Below are positions 20,682 to 28,561 of a DNA stretch of 28,561 nt, one piece after another. The DNA comes from Azonexus sp. (lineage in GTDB: Bacteria; Pseudomonadota; Gammaproteobacteria; Burkholderiales; Rhodocyclaceae). Each line of letters opens with the position of its first letter. Position 1 is the stretch's first letter. The stretch lies in the NCBI GenBank assembly GCA_031274715.1, contig JAISPT010000077.1, forward strand, positions 1 to 28,561, written 5' to 3'. The notes beneath the pieces were generated by a model. The model did not search any database. It saw only the letters and a program-made list of their open reading frames with translations, and had not been told where the DNA came from. The position numbers and the translations under genes are program-made.

Positions 20682-20715
20682 TCGCGCCACTCTACTTCGC
20701 ACGGGCTTTTTCACC

Positions 20716-23025
20716 TTGTCTCCCCTGCCCCTGACCTTGCGCCTGATCCTCTATCCGATCGCCGTTTTGCTCGGCCTGGTGGCGATCGGCGTGGCCATCG
20801 CCCTGATCATCCTCATCCTCGCCTACCCGAAGCTGCCGTCGCTGGAAGTCATAACCGATTATCGGCCGAAAATTCCGCTGCGCGTCTACACCGCCGACGG
20901 TTACCTGATCGGTGAGTTCGGCGAGGAACGCCGCGCCGTGGTGGCGATCGACGACGTGCCGCCGCTAATGAAACAGGCCATCCTGGCCGCCGAGGATGGT
21001 AACTTTTACCAGCATGGCGGCATCGACTATCTCGGCATCGCGCGCGCCGTCAGCGCCAATGTGCTCGGCGGCCGCATGCGCCAAGGGGCCTCGACCATCA
21101 CCCAGCAGGTCGCCCGCAATTTCTTCCTGACCAACGAAAAGACCCTCACCCGCAAGCTGTATGAAGCCCTGCTGTCGTTCAAGATCGAGCACAATCTGAG
21201 CAAGGATCAGATTCTCGAGCTTTACATCAACCAGATTTATCTGGGCCAGCGCGCCTACGGCTTCGCTGCCGCTGCCCAGATTTATTTCGGCAAGTCGCTG
21301 AAAGACATCACCATCGCCGAAGCGGCGATGCTGGCCGGCCTGCCGAAGGCGCCGTCGGCCTACAACCCGGTGGTCAACCCGACGCGCGCCCGACAGCGTC
21401 AGCATTATGTGCTGCGCCGGATGCTGGAACTCGGCAATATCGATGCCGCCCAGCACGAAGCCGCACTCAAGGAACCGCTGGTAATCAAGCGCGAACTGTC
21501 CGAATTCGCGGTCCATGCCGAGTACGCGGCCGAGATGGCACGCCAACTGGCGGCCGAGCAATTCCCGGAAGACGTCTACTCGGGCGGCATGAAGGTCTAC
21601 ACCACTCTGATCAAGAGCGAACAAGAGGCCGCCTACAACGCGCTACGCAAGGGCATCATGGACTACGACCGCCGCCACGGTTATCGCGGCGCCGAATCCT
21701 TCCTCAACATGGCCGACTTCAAATCCGACCAGGACGAAGGTCTGGATGAAGCGCTGCAGGATATCCACGACGCCGACAATCTGGTCCCGGCACTCGTACT
21801 GTCGGCCAGCACCAGCGAATTGAAGGTCTATCGCAAAGGCGGCGAGACGGTCACGCTGAGCGGCGACGCGCTGAAATTCGCGGCCCGCATGCTCGATGAC
21901 AAGGCGCCGCCAAACAAGCGCCTGCGCCGCGGTGCCATCATCCGCCTGCTGAAGGACGACAAAGGCCAGTGGCAGATCAGCCAGTTGCCCGAGGTGGAAT
22001 CGGCCTTCGTTTCACTGTCGCCGCGGGATGGCGCGATCCGCGCTCTGGTCGGCGGCTTCGATTTCAATCGCAATAAGTTCAATCATGTGACGCAGGCCTG
22101 GCGACAGCCCGGCTCCAGCTTCAAGCCCTTCATCTATTCCGCCGCGCTGGAAAAGGGCTATGGCCCAGGCAGCATCGTCGACGACAGCCCGCTGGTCGTT
22201 CCCGCCAGCCAGACCGGCTCGCAAGCCTGGGCACCACGCAATTACGACGGCAAGTACGAAGGGCCGATGAAGTTGCGGACGGCGCTGGCCAAATCGAAGA
22301 ACCTCGTCTCGGTCCGTCTGCTGCAATCGATCAACCCTCACTACGCTCAGGACTACATCAGCCGTTTCGGCTTCGACGCCGAGCGCCACCCTCCCTACCT
22401 GACCATGGCCCTGGGCGCCGGCTTGGTCACGCCGTGGCAAATGGTGACGGCCTACTCAGTGTTCGCCAACGGCGGCTACAAACTCAATCCCTACATCGTG
22501 CGCGAGATCCGCGACGAGAAGGGTCAGATGCTCGCCCAGGCCGCCAGCATCCGTGCTGCTGGCGACGAGACACTGCGTGTCATTGACCCGCGCAACGCCT
22601 TCATGATGGACATGATGCTGCGCGACGTCACCATCTACGGTACCGCCGCCCGTGCCTCGGCGACTTTGAAGCGGCAGGATCTGGCCGGCAAGACCGGTAC
22701 CACCAACGAATACGTCGATGCCTGGTTCTGTGGCTACCAGATGACGGTGACCGGCTGCGCCTGGGTTGGTTTCGACCAGCCGCGCAAACTCGGCAGCAAC
22801 GAAACCGGCGGCTCGACGGCGCTGCCGATCTGGATCGGCTACATGCAGCGGGCCCTGAAGGATGTCCCGGTCCAGCTACCGACCCAACCGGACGGCTTGG
22901 TCGCCTTCGGCGAGGGACGCGATCGCAATTACGTCTACGCCGAGAATATGGGCAAGATTCCGGCCGAGGAGGAAGAACCAGTCGCCCCACCAGCGGCCGA
23001 CCTGAACTTGCCGCCGAGCGACTGA
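20716..23025 (+). CDS. mrcA: Penicillin-binding protein 1A (transglycosylase/transpeptidase)
   Basis: This bifunctional enzyme polymerises and cross-links peptidoglycan from the inner membrane. After one N-terminal membrane span, the GT51 transglycosylase domain shows AAEDGNFYQHGG (catalytic Glu near 93), GRMRQGASTITQQVARN and ELYINQIYLG. The transpeptidase domain has the active-site serine in SSFKP (about 467), then SKN and KTGTTN (Lys near 659). A Glu/Pro-rich tail follows. I set the start at TTG 20716 (769 residues) because the promoter-like TATAAT at 20676 lies inside the upstream open frame; neither this TTG nor a second at 20737 has a good ribosome site, so the exact start is uncertain. 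mrcA next to pilM in divergent orientation is a common proteobacterial arrangement. Confidence 0.94.
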   Translation: MSPLPLTLRLILYPIAVLLGLVAIGVAIALIILILAYPKLPSLEVITDYRPKIPLRVYTADGYLIGEFGEERRAVVAIDDVPPLMKQAILAAEDGNFYQHGGIDYLGIARAVSANVLGGRMRQGASTITQQVARNFFLTNEKTLTRKLYEALLSFKIEHNLSKDQILELYINQIYLGQRAYGFAAAAQIYFGKSLKDITIAEAAMLAGLPKAPSAYNPVVNPTRARQRQHYVLRRMLELGNIDAAQHEAALKEPLVIKRELSEFAVHAEYAAEMARQLAAEQFPEDVYSGGMKVYTTLIKSEQEAAYNALRKGIMDYDRRHGYRGAESFLNMADFKSDQDEGLDEALQDIHDADNLVPALVLSASTSELKVYRKGGETVTLSGDALKFAARMLDDKAPPNKRLRRGAIIRLLKDDKGQWQISQLPEVESAFVSLSPRDGAIRALVGGFDFNRNKFNHVTQAWRQPGSSFKPFIYSAALEKGYGPGSIVDDSPLVVPASQTGSQAWAPRNYDGKYEGPMKLRTALAKSKNLVSVRLLQSINPHYAQDYISRFGFDAERHPPYLTMALGAGLVTPWQMVTAYSVFANGGYKLNPYIVREIRDEKGQMLAQAASIRAAGDETLRVIDPRNAFMMDMMLRDVTIYGTAARASATLKRQDLAGKTGTTNEYVDAWFCGYQMTVTGCAWVGFDQPRKLGSNETGGSTALPIWIGYMQRALKDVPVQLPTQPDGLVAFGEGRDRNYVYAENMGKIPAEEEEPVAPPAADLNLPPSD

Positions 23026-23043
23026 TCAGATCAGGCTGATCAG
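23022..23043. terminator. Hairpin shared by the mrcA and cyaY gene ends
   Basis: Two copies of the palindrome CTGATCAG (23022-23029 and 23036-23043) flank a 6-base loop. They include both stop codons, which abut as TGATCA. The stem reads the same from both sides, so it could end transcription in either direction, but no T run follows on either strand. Confidence 0.4.
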
Positions 23044-23343
23044 CTCGCCAGCCTGTTGGCTGACGAGCTGCGACAGCTTGTCGAACAGTTCGCAGCCATC
23101 GCGCGTATCGCGCCAGACACCGCCGTCCCAGCGGAAATGGAAACCGCCGGCGCGGGCGGCAACCCAGATTTCACGGGTCACGCCATGACGATTGACGATG
23201 ATCTTGCTGCCGTCGGCGAACTCAATTTCCAGCACACCGCCCGCCGCCAACTCGAAATCGACAGCGGCCCCCGAAGCTTCGAGCGCGGCCTCGATCCGGG
23301 CCAGCACTGCGTCGGCCTGGCTGCCGAATTCCCTATCATCCAT
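23026..23343 (-). CDS. cyaY: Iron-sulphur cluster assembly protein CyaY (bacterial frataxin)
   Basis: CyaY binds iron and the cysteine desulphurase IscS and tunes Fe-S cluster building in the cytoplasm. The 105 residues fit the family. An acidic first helix (DDREFGSQADAVLARIEAALEASG) is followed by the frataxin beta-sheet with LEIEFADGSKIIVNRH, EIWVAARAGGFHFRW and WRDTRDGCELFDKLSQL. The gene is divergent from lptM-lysA and convergent with mrcA, its stop codon directly adjoining the mrcA stop. Confidence 0.95.
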   Translation of the reverse strand: MDDREFGSQADAVLARIEAALEASGAAVDFELAAGGVLEIEFADGSKIIVNRHGVTREIWVAARAGGFHFRWDGGVWRDTRDGCELFDKLSQLVSQQAGELISLI

Positions 23344-23381
23344 CGTGATACCATTCCATTTTTGCCGCCAGCGCCCCGCAC

Positions 23382-23546
23382 ATGTCCCGAATCGCCGCCT
23401 TGCTGATTGTCCTGAGCCTTGCCGCCTGCGGTACCAAGGGCTTGCTCGAACTGCCGCCCGGCCCAGCGCCGCAGCCGCTGCTCAGCGGCAGTAAGCAGCC
23501 CGTTGCGGCGGATGTTAGCACGCCCTCCAGCCACCCAGACCAATGA
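23382..23546 (+). CDS. lptM: Small LptM (YifL)-type lipoprotein
   Basis: This 54-residue lipoprotein has a short hydrophobic signal, an LAAC lipobox with Cys16, and directly after it GTKGLLELPP, the LptM signature (G-x-KG-x-L-x-LP). The rest is a Pro/Ser-rich tail. In Escherichia coli LptM assists maturation of the LptDE lipopolysaccharide translocon in the outer membrane; I infer the same role here. The context is also conserved: cyaY diverges on one side and a lysine/DAP-pathway gene follows. Its stop overlaps the lysA start by four bases (ATGA). No clear ribosome site is visible upstream. Confidence 0.88.
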   Translation: MSRIAALLIVLSLAACGTKGLLELPPGPAPQPLLSGSKQPVAADVSTPSSHPDQ

Positions 23547-24805
23547 CCTCCTTTGTCCTGAAAAACGGCGTCCTGCACGCCGAAGCCGTCGCCCTGCCGA
23601 CCATCGCCGAGCAGTTCGGCACGCCTGCCTATGTTTATTCGCGCGCCGCGCTGGAAGCTGCGCTGCGCGAATTCCATGACGTCCTCACCGCCCACCCCGC
23701 CGGCGCTGGCGCGCTGGTCTGTTACGCCGTCAAGGCCAATGCCAACCTCGCCATCCTCAACCTCTTCGCCCGCCTCGGCGCCGGCTTCGACATCGTCTCC
23801 GGCGGCGAACTGCAACGGGTGCTGGCGGCTGGCGCCGACCCGCGCAAGGTGGTCTTCTCCGGCGTCGGCAAGACCGTCGCTGAAATGCGGCAGGCGCTGG
23901 AAGCCGGTATTTTCTGCTTCAACATCGAATCGGTCCCGGAACTGGAGCGCCTCAACGAAGTCGCCGGTCAACTCGGCAAGCAGGCCCCGATCAGCCTACG
24001 CGTCAATCCTAACGTCGATCCAAAGACCCATCCCTACATCTCCACTGGTCTCAAGGAAGCCAAGTTTGGCGTCGCTTATGACGATGCCCTGGCCCTCTAC
24101 CGGCGCGCGGCGGCGTTGCCGCATATCGCAGTGACCGGCATCGACTGCCACATCGGCTCGCAATTGCTCGATCCCTCGCCCTTTGCCGAGGCCCTCGACC
24201 GTATCTTGGCCCTGATCGACCAATTGGCAGCCGAAGGCATCGCCATCCATCACATCGACCTGGGCGGCGGCCTTGGCATCAAATACCGTGAGGACCAGGT
24301 GCAGCCAACCGCCGCCGCCTACCTCAATCCGCTGCTCGACAAGCTCGCCGGTCGCGGCCTGCAGGTCGTACTCGAACCGGGCCGCCGCCTGGTCGGCAAC
24401 GCCGGCCTGCTGTTGACCCGTGTCGAATACCTCAAGCACGGCGAAGCCAAGGATTTCGCCATCATCGATGCGGCCATGAACGACCTGCTGCGCCCGGCGC
24501 TGTACGAAGCCTGGCACGACATCCTGCCGGTAACGCCGCGCCCCGGCGCCCCCCACGATTACGACGTGGTTGGTCCAGTCTGCGAAACCGGCGACTTCCT
24601 CGGCCAGGCCCGGCCGCTCGCCATCGAACCGGGCGACCTGCTGGCGGTGATGTCGGCCGGCGCCTACGGCATGGCCATGGCTTCGAACTACAACACCCGG
24701 CCGCGCGCCGTCGAGGTGATGGTCGACGGCGCGGCAGTCCACGTCATCCGCCAGCGCGAGACGGTCGAACAACTTTACGCCGGCGAATCCGTGTTGCCGC
24801 AGTGA
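23543..24805 (+). CDS. lysA: Diaminopimelate decarboxylase
   Basis: LysA makes lysine by decarboxylating meso-diaminopimelate with PLP in the cytoplasm. The 420 residues match the family. The PLP lysine is Lys64 in YAVKAN. FDIVSGGEL, FNIESVPEL, DCHIGSQ, the phosphate-binding HIDLGGGLGI and VLEPGRRLVG follow in order. The dimer-contributed active-site Cys is in GPVCETGDFLG, and AGAYGMAMASNYN is near the end. The ATG at 23543 overlaps the lptM stop, and the TGA overlaps the GTG of the next gene. Confidence 0.97.
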   Translation: MTSFVLKNGVLHAEAVALPTIAEQFGTPAYVYSRAALEAALREFHDVLTAHPAGAGALVCYAVKANANLAILNLFARLGAGFDIVSGGELQRVLAAGADPRKVVFSGVGKTVAEMRQALEAGIFCFNIESVPELERLNEVAGQLGKQAPISLRVNPNVDPKTHPYISTGLKEAKFGVAYDDALALYRRAAALPHIAVTGIDCHIGSQLLDPSPFAEALDRILALIDQLAAEGIAIHHIDLGGGLGIKYREDQVQPTAAAYLNPLLDKLAGRGLQVVLEPGRRLVGNAGLLLTRVEYLKHGEAKDFAIIDAAMNDLLRPALYEAWHDILPVTPRPGAPHDYDVVGPVCETGDFLGQARPLAIEPGDLLAVMSAGAYGMAMASNYNTRPRAVEVMVDGAAVHVIRQRETVEQLYAGESVLPQ

Positions 24806-25176
24806 GCGGCGTCCGCGTCGACAAGTGGCTGTGGGCCGCGCGTTTCTTCAAGACGCGCAGCTTGGCCAGCGACGCGGTCGGCGGCGGCAAGGTCAAGCTG
24901 AACGGCACAATGACCAAGCCGGCGCGCGACGTCAAGATCGGTGACCGGCTTGATATCGGCAATGGCGATAGCCGTTGGCAAGTGACGGTTCTCGCCTTGT
25001 CGGAAAAACGCGGGCCGGCCAGCGCGGCGCGCCAGCTCTACGAAGAAACACCGGATAGCATCGCCACCCGCGAGGCTGCGCAGATGCAGCGCAAGTTCAG
25101 TGTCGAACCAGCGGCCGACATCCACGGCCGGCCGACCAAGCACGACCGGCGGCGCCTGGAGCGCCTGGGCGGCTGA
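24802..25176 (+). CDS. hslR: S4-domain RNA-binding protein, Hsp15 family
   Basis: Hsp15 binds 50S subunits that still carry nascent peptidyl-tRNA after heat shock and aids their recycling. The 124 residues start with the S4 fold: VRVDKWLWAARFFKTRSLA (about 4-22), then GGKVKLNG and IGDRLDI. A basic C-terminal tail follows (HGRPTKHDRRRLERLGG), as in the family. The start is GTG 24802, overlapping the lysA stop by four bases (GTGA), so it is the last gene of lptM-lysA-hslR. The symbol rests on family likeness. Confidence 0.88.
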   Translation: MSGVRVDKWLWAARFFKTRSLASDAVGGGKVKLNGTMTKPARDVKIGDRLDIGNGDSRWQVTVLALSEKRGPASAARQLYEETPDSIATREAAQMQRKFSVEPAADIHGRPTKHDRRRLERLGG

Positions 25177-25255
25177 TCATCGGCAGCCAGCAACGCGGGG
25201 GGAGCAATACGGCCTTCCATCCCGCCACCAGCGGCCGCTCGGATTGCGACAAAGC

Positions 25256-26146
25256 CTACAGGACCAAGATCAGGGCCAGCGGCAGGAAAAGCAGCGCCGC
25301 CAGGTTGCCGATCAGCACGATTGAAGCGACGCGCTGCGGCTCCTGCTGATAGCGCTCGGCGAACAGGAAGTTAAGTACAGCCGGCGGCAACGCACCGAAT
25401 ACCAGCAGCATTGCCGCATCGCGCCCGTGCAGCCCGAGCAACAGAGCGATGCCATAGGCCACGGCCATGCCGGCCAGTGGCCGCAGAATGGCGCTGCCAA
25501 GCGACAGCTTCCATTCGCCGAAACTGACGTCGGTCATGCGCACGCCGAGCGAAAACAGCAGCAGCGGCACCGACACGTCGCCGAGCATCTTGATGGCGAT
25601 GACCAGCGGCGCCCACACTGGGATTTTCAGGATCGCCACGGCCAAGCCGGCGAGCGCGGCGAACACCACCGGGATGCGCCACAGCATCAGGATGCGCGTT
25701 TGCGGATTGAGCAACTTGGCGCCCAGGGAGAAATGCAAGGTGTTCTCGACCATGAACAGAATCACCGCCGCCGCCAACGCTTCCTCGCCCCAGGCCAACA
25801 CCGCTAGCGGCAGGCCGATGTTGCCGGAGTTGTTGAAAATCATTGGCGGCACCAGCGTCTTCGCCGGCACGCCACTCAGTCGGGCGAACGGCCAGGCGAG
25901 CAGGCCACAAAGGGCAAGCACCAGAAAACCGCCAAGCGCCAGCGACGCGTAGGCGGCAAGGTCAAAAGACTTCCCGGCCATTGCCGCGAAGACCAGCGCC
26001 GGTACGAAGACATCCATGTTCAGGCGGTTGGCCACGGCCATTTCCGGCCTGTGCTTGCGGCCGTAGAAAAAGCCGGCGGCAACGATGGCAAAAATCGGGA
26101 ACAGGATGGCCAGCAGGCGGAAAGTCAGGCTTTGCTCGGCCAACAA
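25256..26146 (-). CDS. AEC-family (auxin efflux carrier-like) permease
   Basis: This is a 296-residue inner-membrane protein with about ten hydrophobic segments in two inverted halves. The first half ends with MIFNNSGNIGLPLAVLAWG, the typical AEC crossover motif. The second half holds VSVPLLLFSLGVRM. Bacterial AEC permeases move small organic acids or similar anions; the substrate cannot be told here. The start is uncertain: adjacent TTG codons at 26146 and 26143 are the only starts that keep the first helix whole, and neither has a clear ribosome site. The gene ends convergent with hslR, with an 80-base gap that shows nothing. It lies downstream of hslVU on the same strand. Confidence 0.88.
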   Translation of the reverse strand: MLAEQSLTFRLLAILFPIFAIVAAGFFYGRKHRPEMAVANRLNMDVFVPALVFAAMAGKSFDLAAYASLALGGFLVLALCGLLAWPFARLSGVPAKTLVPPMIFNNSGNIGLPLAVLAWGEEALAAAVILFMVENTLHFSLGAKLLNPQTRILMLWRIPVVFAALAGLAVAILKIPVWAPLVIAIKMLGDVSVPLLLFSLGVRMTDVSFGEWKLSLGSAILRPLAGMAVAYGIALLLGLHGRDAAMLLVFGALPPAVLNFLFAERYQQEPQRVASIVLIGNLAALLFLPLALILVL

Positions 26147-26180
26147 ACGGTCTCGGGAGGAAGGGAAAGGAAATTGTGCA

Positions 26181-26195
26181 GGCGCCGGCGGCGCC
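26181..26195 (-). terminator. GC hairpin downstream of hslU
   Basis: GGCGCC-GGC-GGCGCC lies about 20 bases past the hslU stop. No T run follows on the minus strand, so it is a weak candidate for the hslVU transcript end. Confidence 0.35.
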
Positions 26196-26215
26196 CGCCC
26201 GATCGGGGAATGTCT

Positions 26216-27553
26216 TTACAGCACGTAGCGCGACAGATCCTCGTCGGCCGCCACGTCGCCGAGGCGAGTGTTGACGTAGGCAGTATCGACCTGCAGTTGA
26301 TCGAGCCCAACTTTGCCGGCCTCGAACGACACTTCTTCAAGCAACTTTTCCATGACCGTATGCAGGCGGCGGGCGCCAATGTTCTCGGTCTTCTCATTCA
26401 CCTGGAAAGCGATCTCGGCCAAGCGGCGGATACCGTCGGCGGCAAAATCGACCGCCACCCCCTCGGTTGCCAGCAAGGCCTGGTACTGCTTAGTCAGACA
26501 GGCATCGGTCTGGGTCAGGATGCATTCAAAGTCGGCCACCGACAGCGAATCAAGTTCGACACGGATGGGAAAACGGCCCTGCAACTCGGGAATCAGGTCG
26601 GACGGCTTGGCCAGATGGAAAGCGCCGGAAGCGATGAACAGGATGTGATCCGTCTTGATCATCCCGTACTTGGTCGACACCGTGGTCCCCTCGACCAGCG
26701 GCAGCAGGTCGCGCTGCACGCCCTGGCGGGAGACATCGGCGCCCTGCGTCTCGGAACGGCTGGCGATCTTGTCCAACTCGTCGAGGAAGACGATGCCGTT
26801 CTGCTCGACAGCCTTGACCGCCTCCAGCTTGACCTCCTCGTCGTTGACCAGCTTGGCCGCCTCCTCGTCGGTCAACAGCTTCAGCGCCTCCTTGATTTTC
26901 AGCTTGCGTGACTTCTTCTTGCCACCGCCGATGTTCTGGAACATGCCCTGGATCTGCTGAGTCAGCTCCTCCATGCCCGGCGGCGCAAAAATCTCAGCCT
27001 GCATCATCGGCGCAGCAAGTTCGATGTCGATTTCCTTGTCGTCCAGATCGCCCTCGCGCAACTTCTTGCGGAATTTCTGGCGCGTGGCACCGTCGCCGGT
27101 CGCTGCTTCCTCGGCGTAAAAACCGGGATTGCGCGCCGGCGGCAGCAGAGCATCGAGCACACGCTCCTCGGCGGCATCCTCGGCGCGGGCACGGTTGGCC
27201 TGCATGGCACGGTCGCGGTGCGACTTGATGGCCATCTCGACCAAGTCACGGATGATGGTCTCAACGTCACGTCCGACGTAGCCGACCTCGGTGAACTTGG
27301 TCGCCTCGATCTTGATGAACGGCGCATTGGCCAAGCGCGCCAAGCGCCGGGCGATCTCGGTCTTGCCGACGCCGGTCGGCCCGATCATCAGGATGTTTTT
27401 CGGCGTGATTTCCTGGCGCAGCGGCTCATCCACCTGCATACGGCGCCAGCGATTACGCAGCGCAATGGCCACGGCGCGCTTGGCGTCAGCCTGCCCGACA
27501 ATGTGTTTGTCGAGTTCCTGCACGATTTCACGGGGGGTCAGGGATGATGACAT
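26216..27553 (-). CDS. hslU: ATP-dependent protease ATPase subunit HslU (ClpY)
   Basis: HslU is the AAA+ unfoldase that feeds proteins into HslV in the cytoplasm. The 445 residues match the family. Walker A is GPTGVGKT (58-65), the pore loop is GYVGRD (91-96), the insertion (I) domain runs over about 110-245, and Walker B is VFLDE (255-259). An arginine is in GRFPIRVEL (326-334), sensor 2 is GARRL (393-397), and the HslV-docking tail is LSRYVL. I chose ATG 27553 (MSSSLTPREIV), although the frame is open to 28012 across hslV, because it gives the family N-terminus and lies just after the hslV stop. It forms an operon with hslV, separated by 25 bases. Confidence 0.97.
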   Translation of the reverse strand: MSSSLTPREIVQELDKHIVGQADAKRAVAIALRNRWRRMQVDEPLRQEITPKNILMIGPTGVGKTEIARRLARLANAPFIKIEATKFTEVGYVGRDVETIIRDLVEMAIKSHRDRAMQANRARAEDAAEERVLDALLPPARNPGFYAEEAATGDGATRQKFRKKLREGDLDDKEIDIELAAPMMQAEIFAPPGMEELTQQIQGMFQNIGGGKKKSRKLKIKEALKLLTDEEAAKLVNDEEVKLEAVKAVEQNGIVFLDELDKIASRSETQGADVSRQGVQRDLLPLVEGTTVSTKYGMIKTDHILFIASGAFHLAKPSDLIPELQGRFPIRVELDSLSVADFECILTQTDACLTKQYQALLATEGVAVDFAADGIRRLAEIAFQVNEKTENIGARRLHTVMEKLLEEVSFEAGKVGLDQLQVDTAYVNTRLGDVAADEDLSRYVL

Positions 27554-27570
27554 GTTAGCTCGCTGATGTG

Positions 27571-27587
27571 CCGGCCGCTCAGGCCGG
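27571..27587 (-). other. Hairpin over the hslV stop codon
   Basis: CCGGCC-GCTCA-GGCCGG surrounds the hslV TGA. There is no T run, and hslU starts 18 bases further on, so it may adjust the hslV:hslU ratio or protect the RNA rather than terminate. That role is inference. Confidence 0.35.
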
Positions 27588-28133
27588 ACGCAGTTCGTCA
27601 ATGACGAGGTTGCGGTTGGTGTAAATGCAGATATCGGCGGCGATGTTGAGCGAACGCTCGACGATGTCACGCGCGCTGCGCTCGGAACCTTCCAGCAGCG
27701 CCCTGGCGGCCGACAGCGCGAAAGCGCCGCCGGAACCGATGGCGGCGGCATCGCAGTCCGGTTCGATGACATCGCCATTGCCCGACACAATGAAAATCCG
27801 TTCCGGATCGGCCACCAACAACAACGCTTCCAGACGGCGCAAAAAACGATCCGAACGCCAGTCCTTCGCCAGTTCGATGGCTGCCCGGGTGAGGTTGCCG
27901 TATTTTTCCAGCTTGCCTTCGAATCTCTCAAACAGGGTAAAGGCATCCGCCGTGCCACCGGCAAAACCCGCCAGCACCTTGTCGTTATACAGGCGGCGCA
28001 CCTTGCGGGCATTGTCCTTCATGACGGTATTACCGAGCGTGACCTGACCATCACCCCCCATGGCAACCGCGCCGGCGCGGCGCACGGCAACAATGGTGGT
28101 GCTGTGCGGATCGAAGGCAAATTGGTCGCTCAT
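27579..28133 (-). CDS. hslV: ATP-dependent protease peptidase subunit HslV (ClpQ)
   Basis: HslV is the proteasome-like peptidase core of HslUV. It is a Thr protease whose catalytic threonine is exposed at the N-terminus of the mature chain. The 184 residues show TTIVAVRR, GGDGQVTLGNTVMK, RRLYNDKVLAGFAGGTADAFTLFERFE and the C-terminal AADICIYTN. The catalytic Thr12 is preceded by an 11-residue leader (MSDQFAFDPHS), longer than the single Met of Escherichia coli, so a propeptide must be removed. The ATG at 28133 has a clear AGGAG ribosome site. It is followed by hslU and preceded by xerC. Confidence 0.96.
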   Translation of the reverse strand: MSDQFAFDPHSTTIVAVRRAGAVAMGGDGQVTLGNTVMKDNARKVRRLYNDKVLAGFAGGTADAFTLFERFEGKLEKYGNLTRAAIELAKDWRSDRFLRRLEALLLVADPERIFIVSGNGDVIEPDCDAAAIGSGGAFALSAARALLEGSERSARDIVERSLNIAADICIYTNRNLVIDELRPA

Positions 28134-28201
28134 GAAACTCCTGTACCCGTTACCGGGGCCGCAACGCCATTCGTGACCCTCCGCGGGGCGGGCGGCGGAT
28201 T

Positions 28202-28561
28202 TCAGCCCTTCTTGCGCGCCCGTGGATGGGAAGCTTCATAAATGCGGGCCAGATGCTGGAAGTCAAGGTGGGTATAGATCTGGGTGGTGGCAATATCGGC
28301 GTGACCCAGCAATTCCTGCACCCCGCGCAGATCGCCACTGGATTCCAGCAAATGCGTGGCAAATGAGTGCCGGAACAGATGGGGGTAGACGTTGACGCCT
28401 ATGCCCTGACGCCGGGCCCAGTAGACCACCCGTTTCTGCACCGCCCGGGCACCGAGCCGCCGGCCACCGCGACCCACGCACAGGGCCGCCTCATCCGGCT
28501 TCGCAACCGCCGGACGCTGCCGCAACCACTGGCCCAGCGCCGCAAGCGCCAGCCGTCCCAC
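28202..28561 (-). CDS. xerC: Tyrosine recombinase XerC, C-terminal part (cut by window end)
   Basis: XerC, with XerD, resolves chromosome dimers at dif during division. About 119 C-terminal residues are present and the frame stays open to the window end, so the N-terminal domain and first catalytic Arg lie outside. Within the part seen are HLFRHSFATHLLESSGD (His61 and Arg64 of the fragment), VQELLGHADIATTQIYTH (His87 and nucleophile Tyr96) and a typical end EASHPRARKKG. The motif pattern and the xerC-hslV-hslU order favour XerC over XerD or an integrase. About 68 bases separate it from hslV. Confidence 0.93.
   Translation of the reverse strand: MGRLALAALGQWLRQRPAVAKPDEAALCVGRGGRRLGARAVQKRVVYWARRQGIGVNVYPHLFRHSFATHLLESSGDLRGVQELLGHADIATTQIYTHLDFQHLARIYEASHPRARKKG

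Noticed and set aside
27554..28012. N-terminal extension of HslU across hslV
   Set aside because: The extra frame is antisense-like noise from hslV in another phase. The family N-terminus starts at 27553.

Overview
This window reads as chromosome of a high-GC betaproteobacterium, most likely from the Rhodocyclaceae (Dechloromonas/Azonexus/Accumulibacter-like). That is an inference from protein character and from the gene order xerC-hslV-hslU, lptM-lysA, mrcA divergent from pilMNOPQ, then aroK-aroB-gltB-gltD. No database was searched.

Layout, left to right. Positions 1-762 are a visibly AT-richer accessory patch on the minus strand: the 5' part of a DUF3304-type lipoprotein gene, cut by the window edge, and a short DUF6714-like ORF that appears to lack its C-terminal half. 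Next, on the minus strand, come a divergent EF-G paralogue, a small membrane protein translationally coupled to glmU, and a membrane-anchored winged-helix protein. Between that gene and gltD lies an apparent insertion: a secreted protein of unknown function with a His/Asn-Cys core and a VPLP-type exosortase-like C-terminus. It is bounded on the gltD side by an imperfect second copy of the gltD 3' end.

From 7441 to 20553 the minus strand carries nitrogen assimilation (gltBD), the shikimate pathway (aroK-aroB) and the type IV pilus alignment/secretin operon pilMNOPQ, whose genes all overlap by 4 bases. In front of gltB I see a good sigma-54 -24/-12 element and two NtrC-like palindromes upstream, so glutamate synthase is probably under nitrogen control. 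aroK appears to start from a promoter overlapping the pilQ terminator and may give a leaderless GTG-start mRNA.

The right third holds plus-strand mrcA (PBP1A), then cyaY facing back towards it, then lptM-lysA-hslR as an overlapping plus-strand run. It ends with the minus-strand genes for an AEC-family permease, hslU, hslV and the C-terminal part of XerC, which is cut by the window end.

I see no tRNA, rRNA, CRISPR array, insertion sequence or intact mobile element. Most of the window is conserved housekeeping sequence. The best candidates for something undescribed are the secreted H/NC protein with the gltD tail duplication and the AT-rich edge with DUF3304 and DUF6714. I do not see a complete new multi-gene system.
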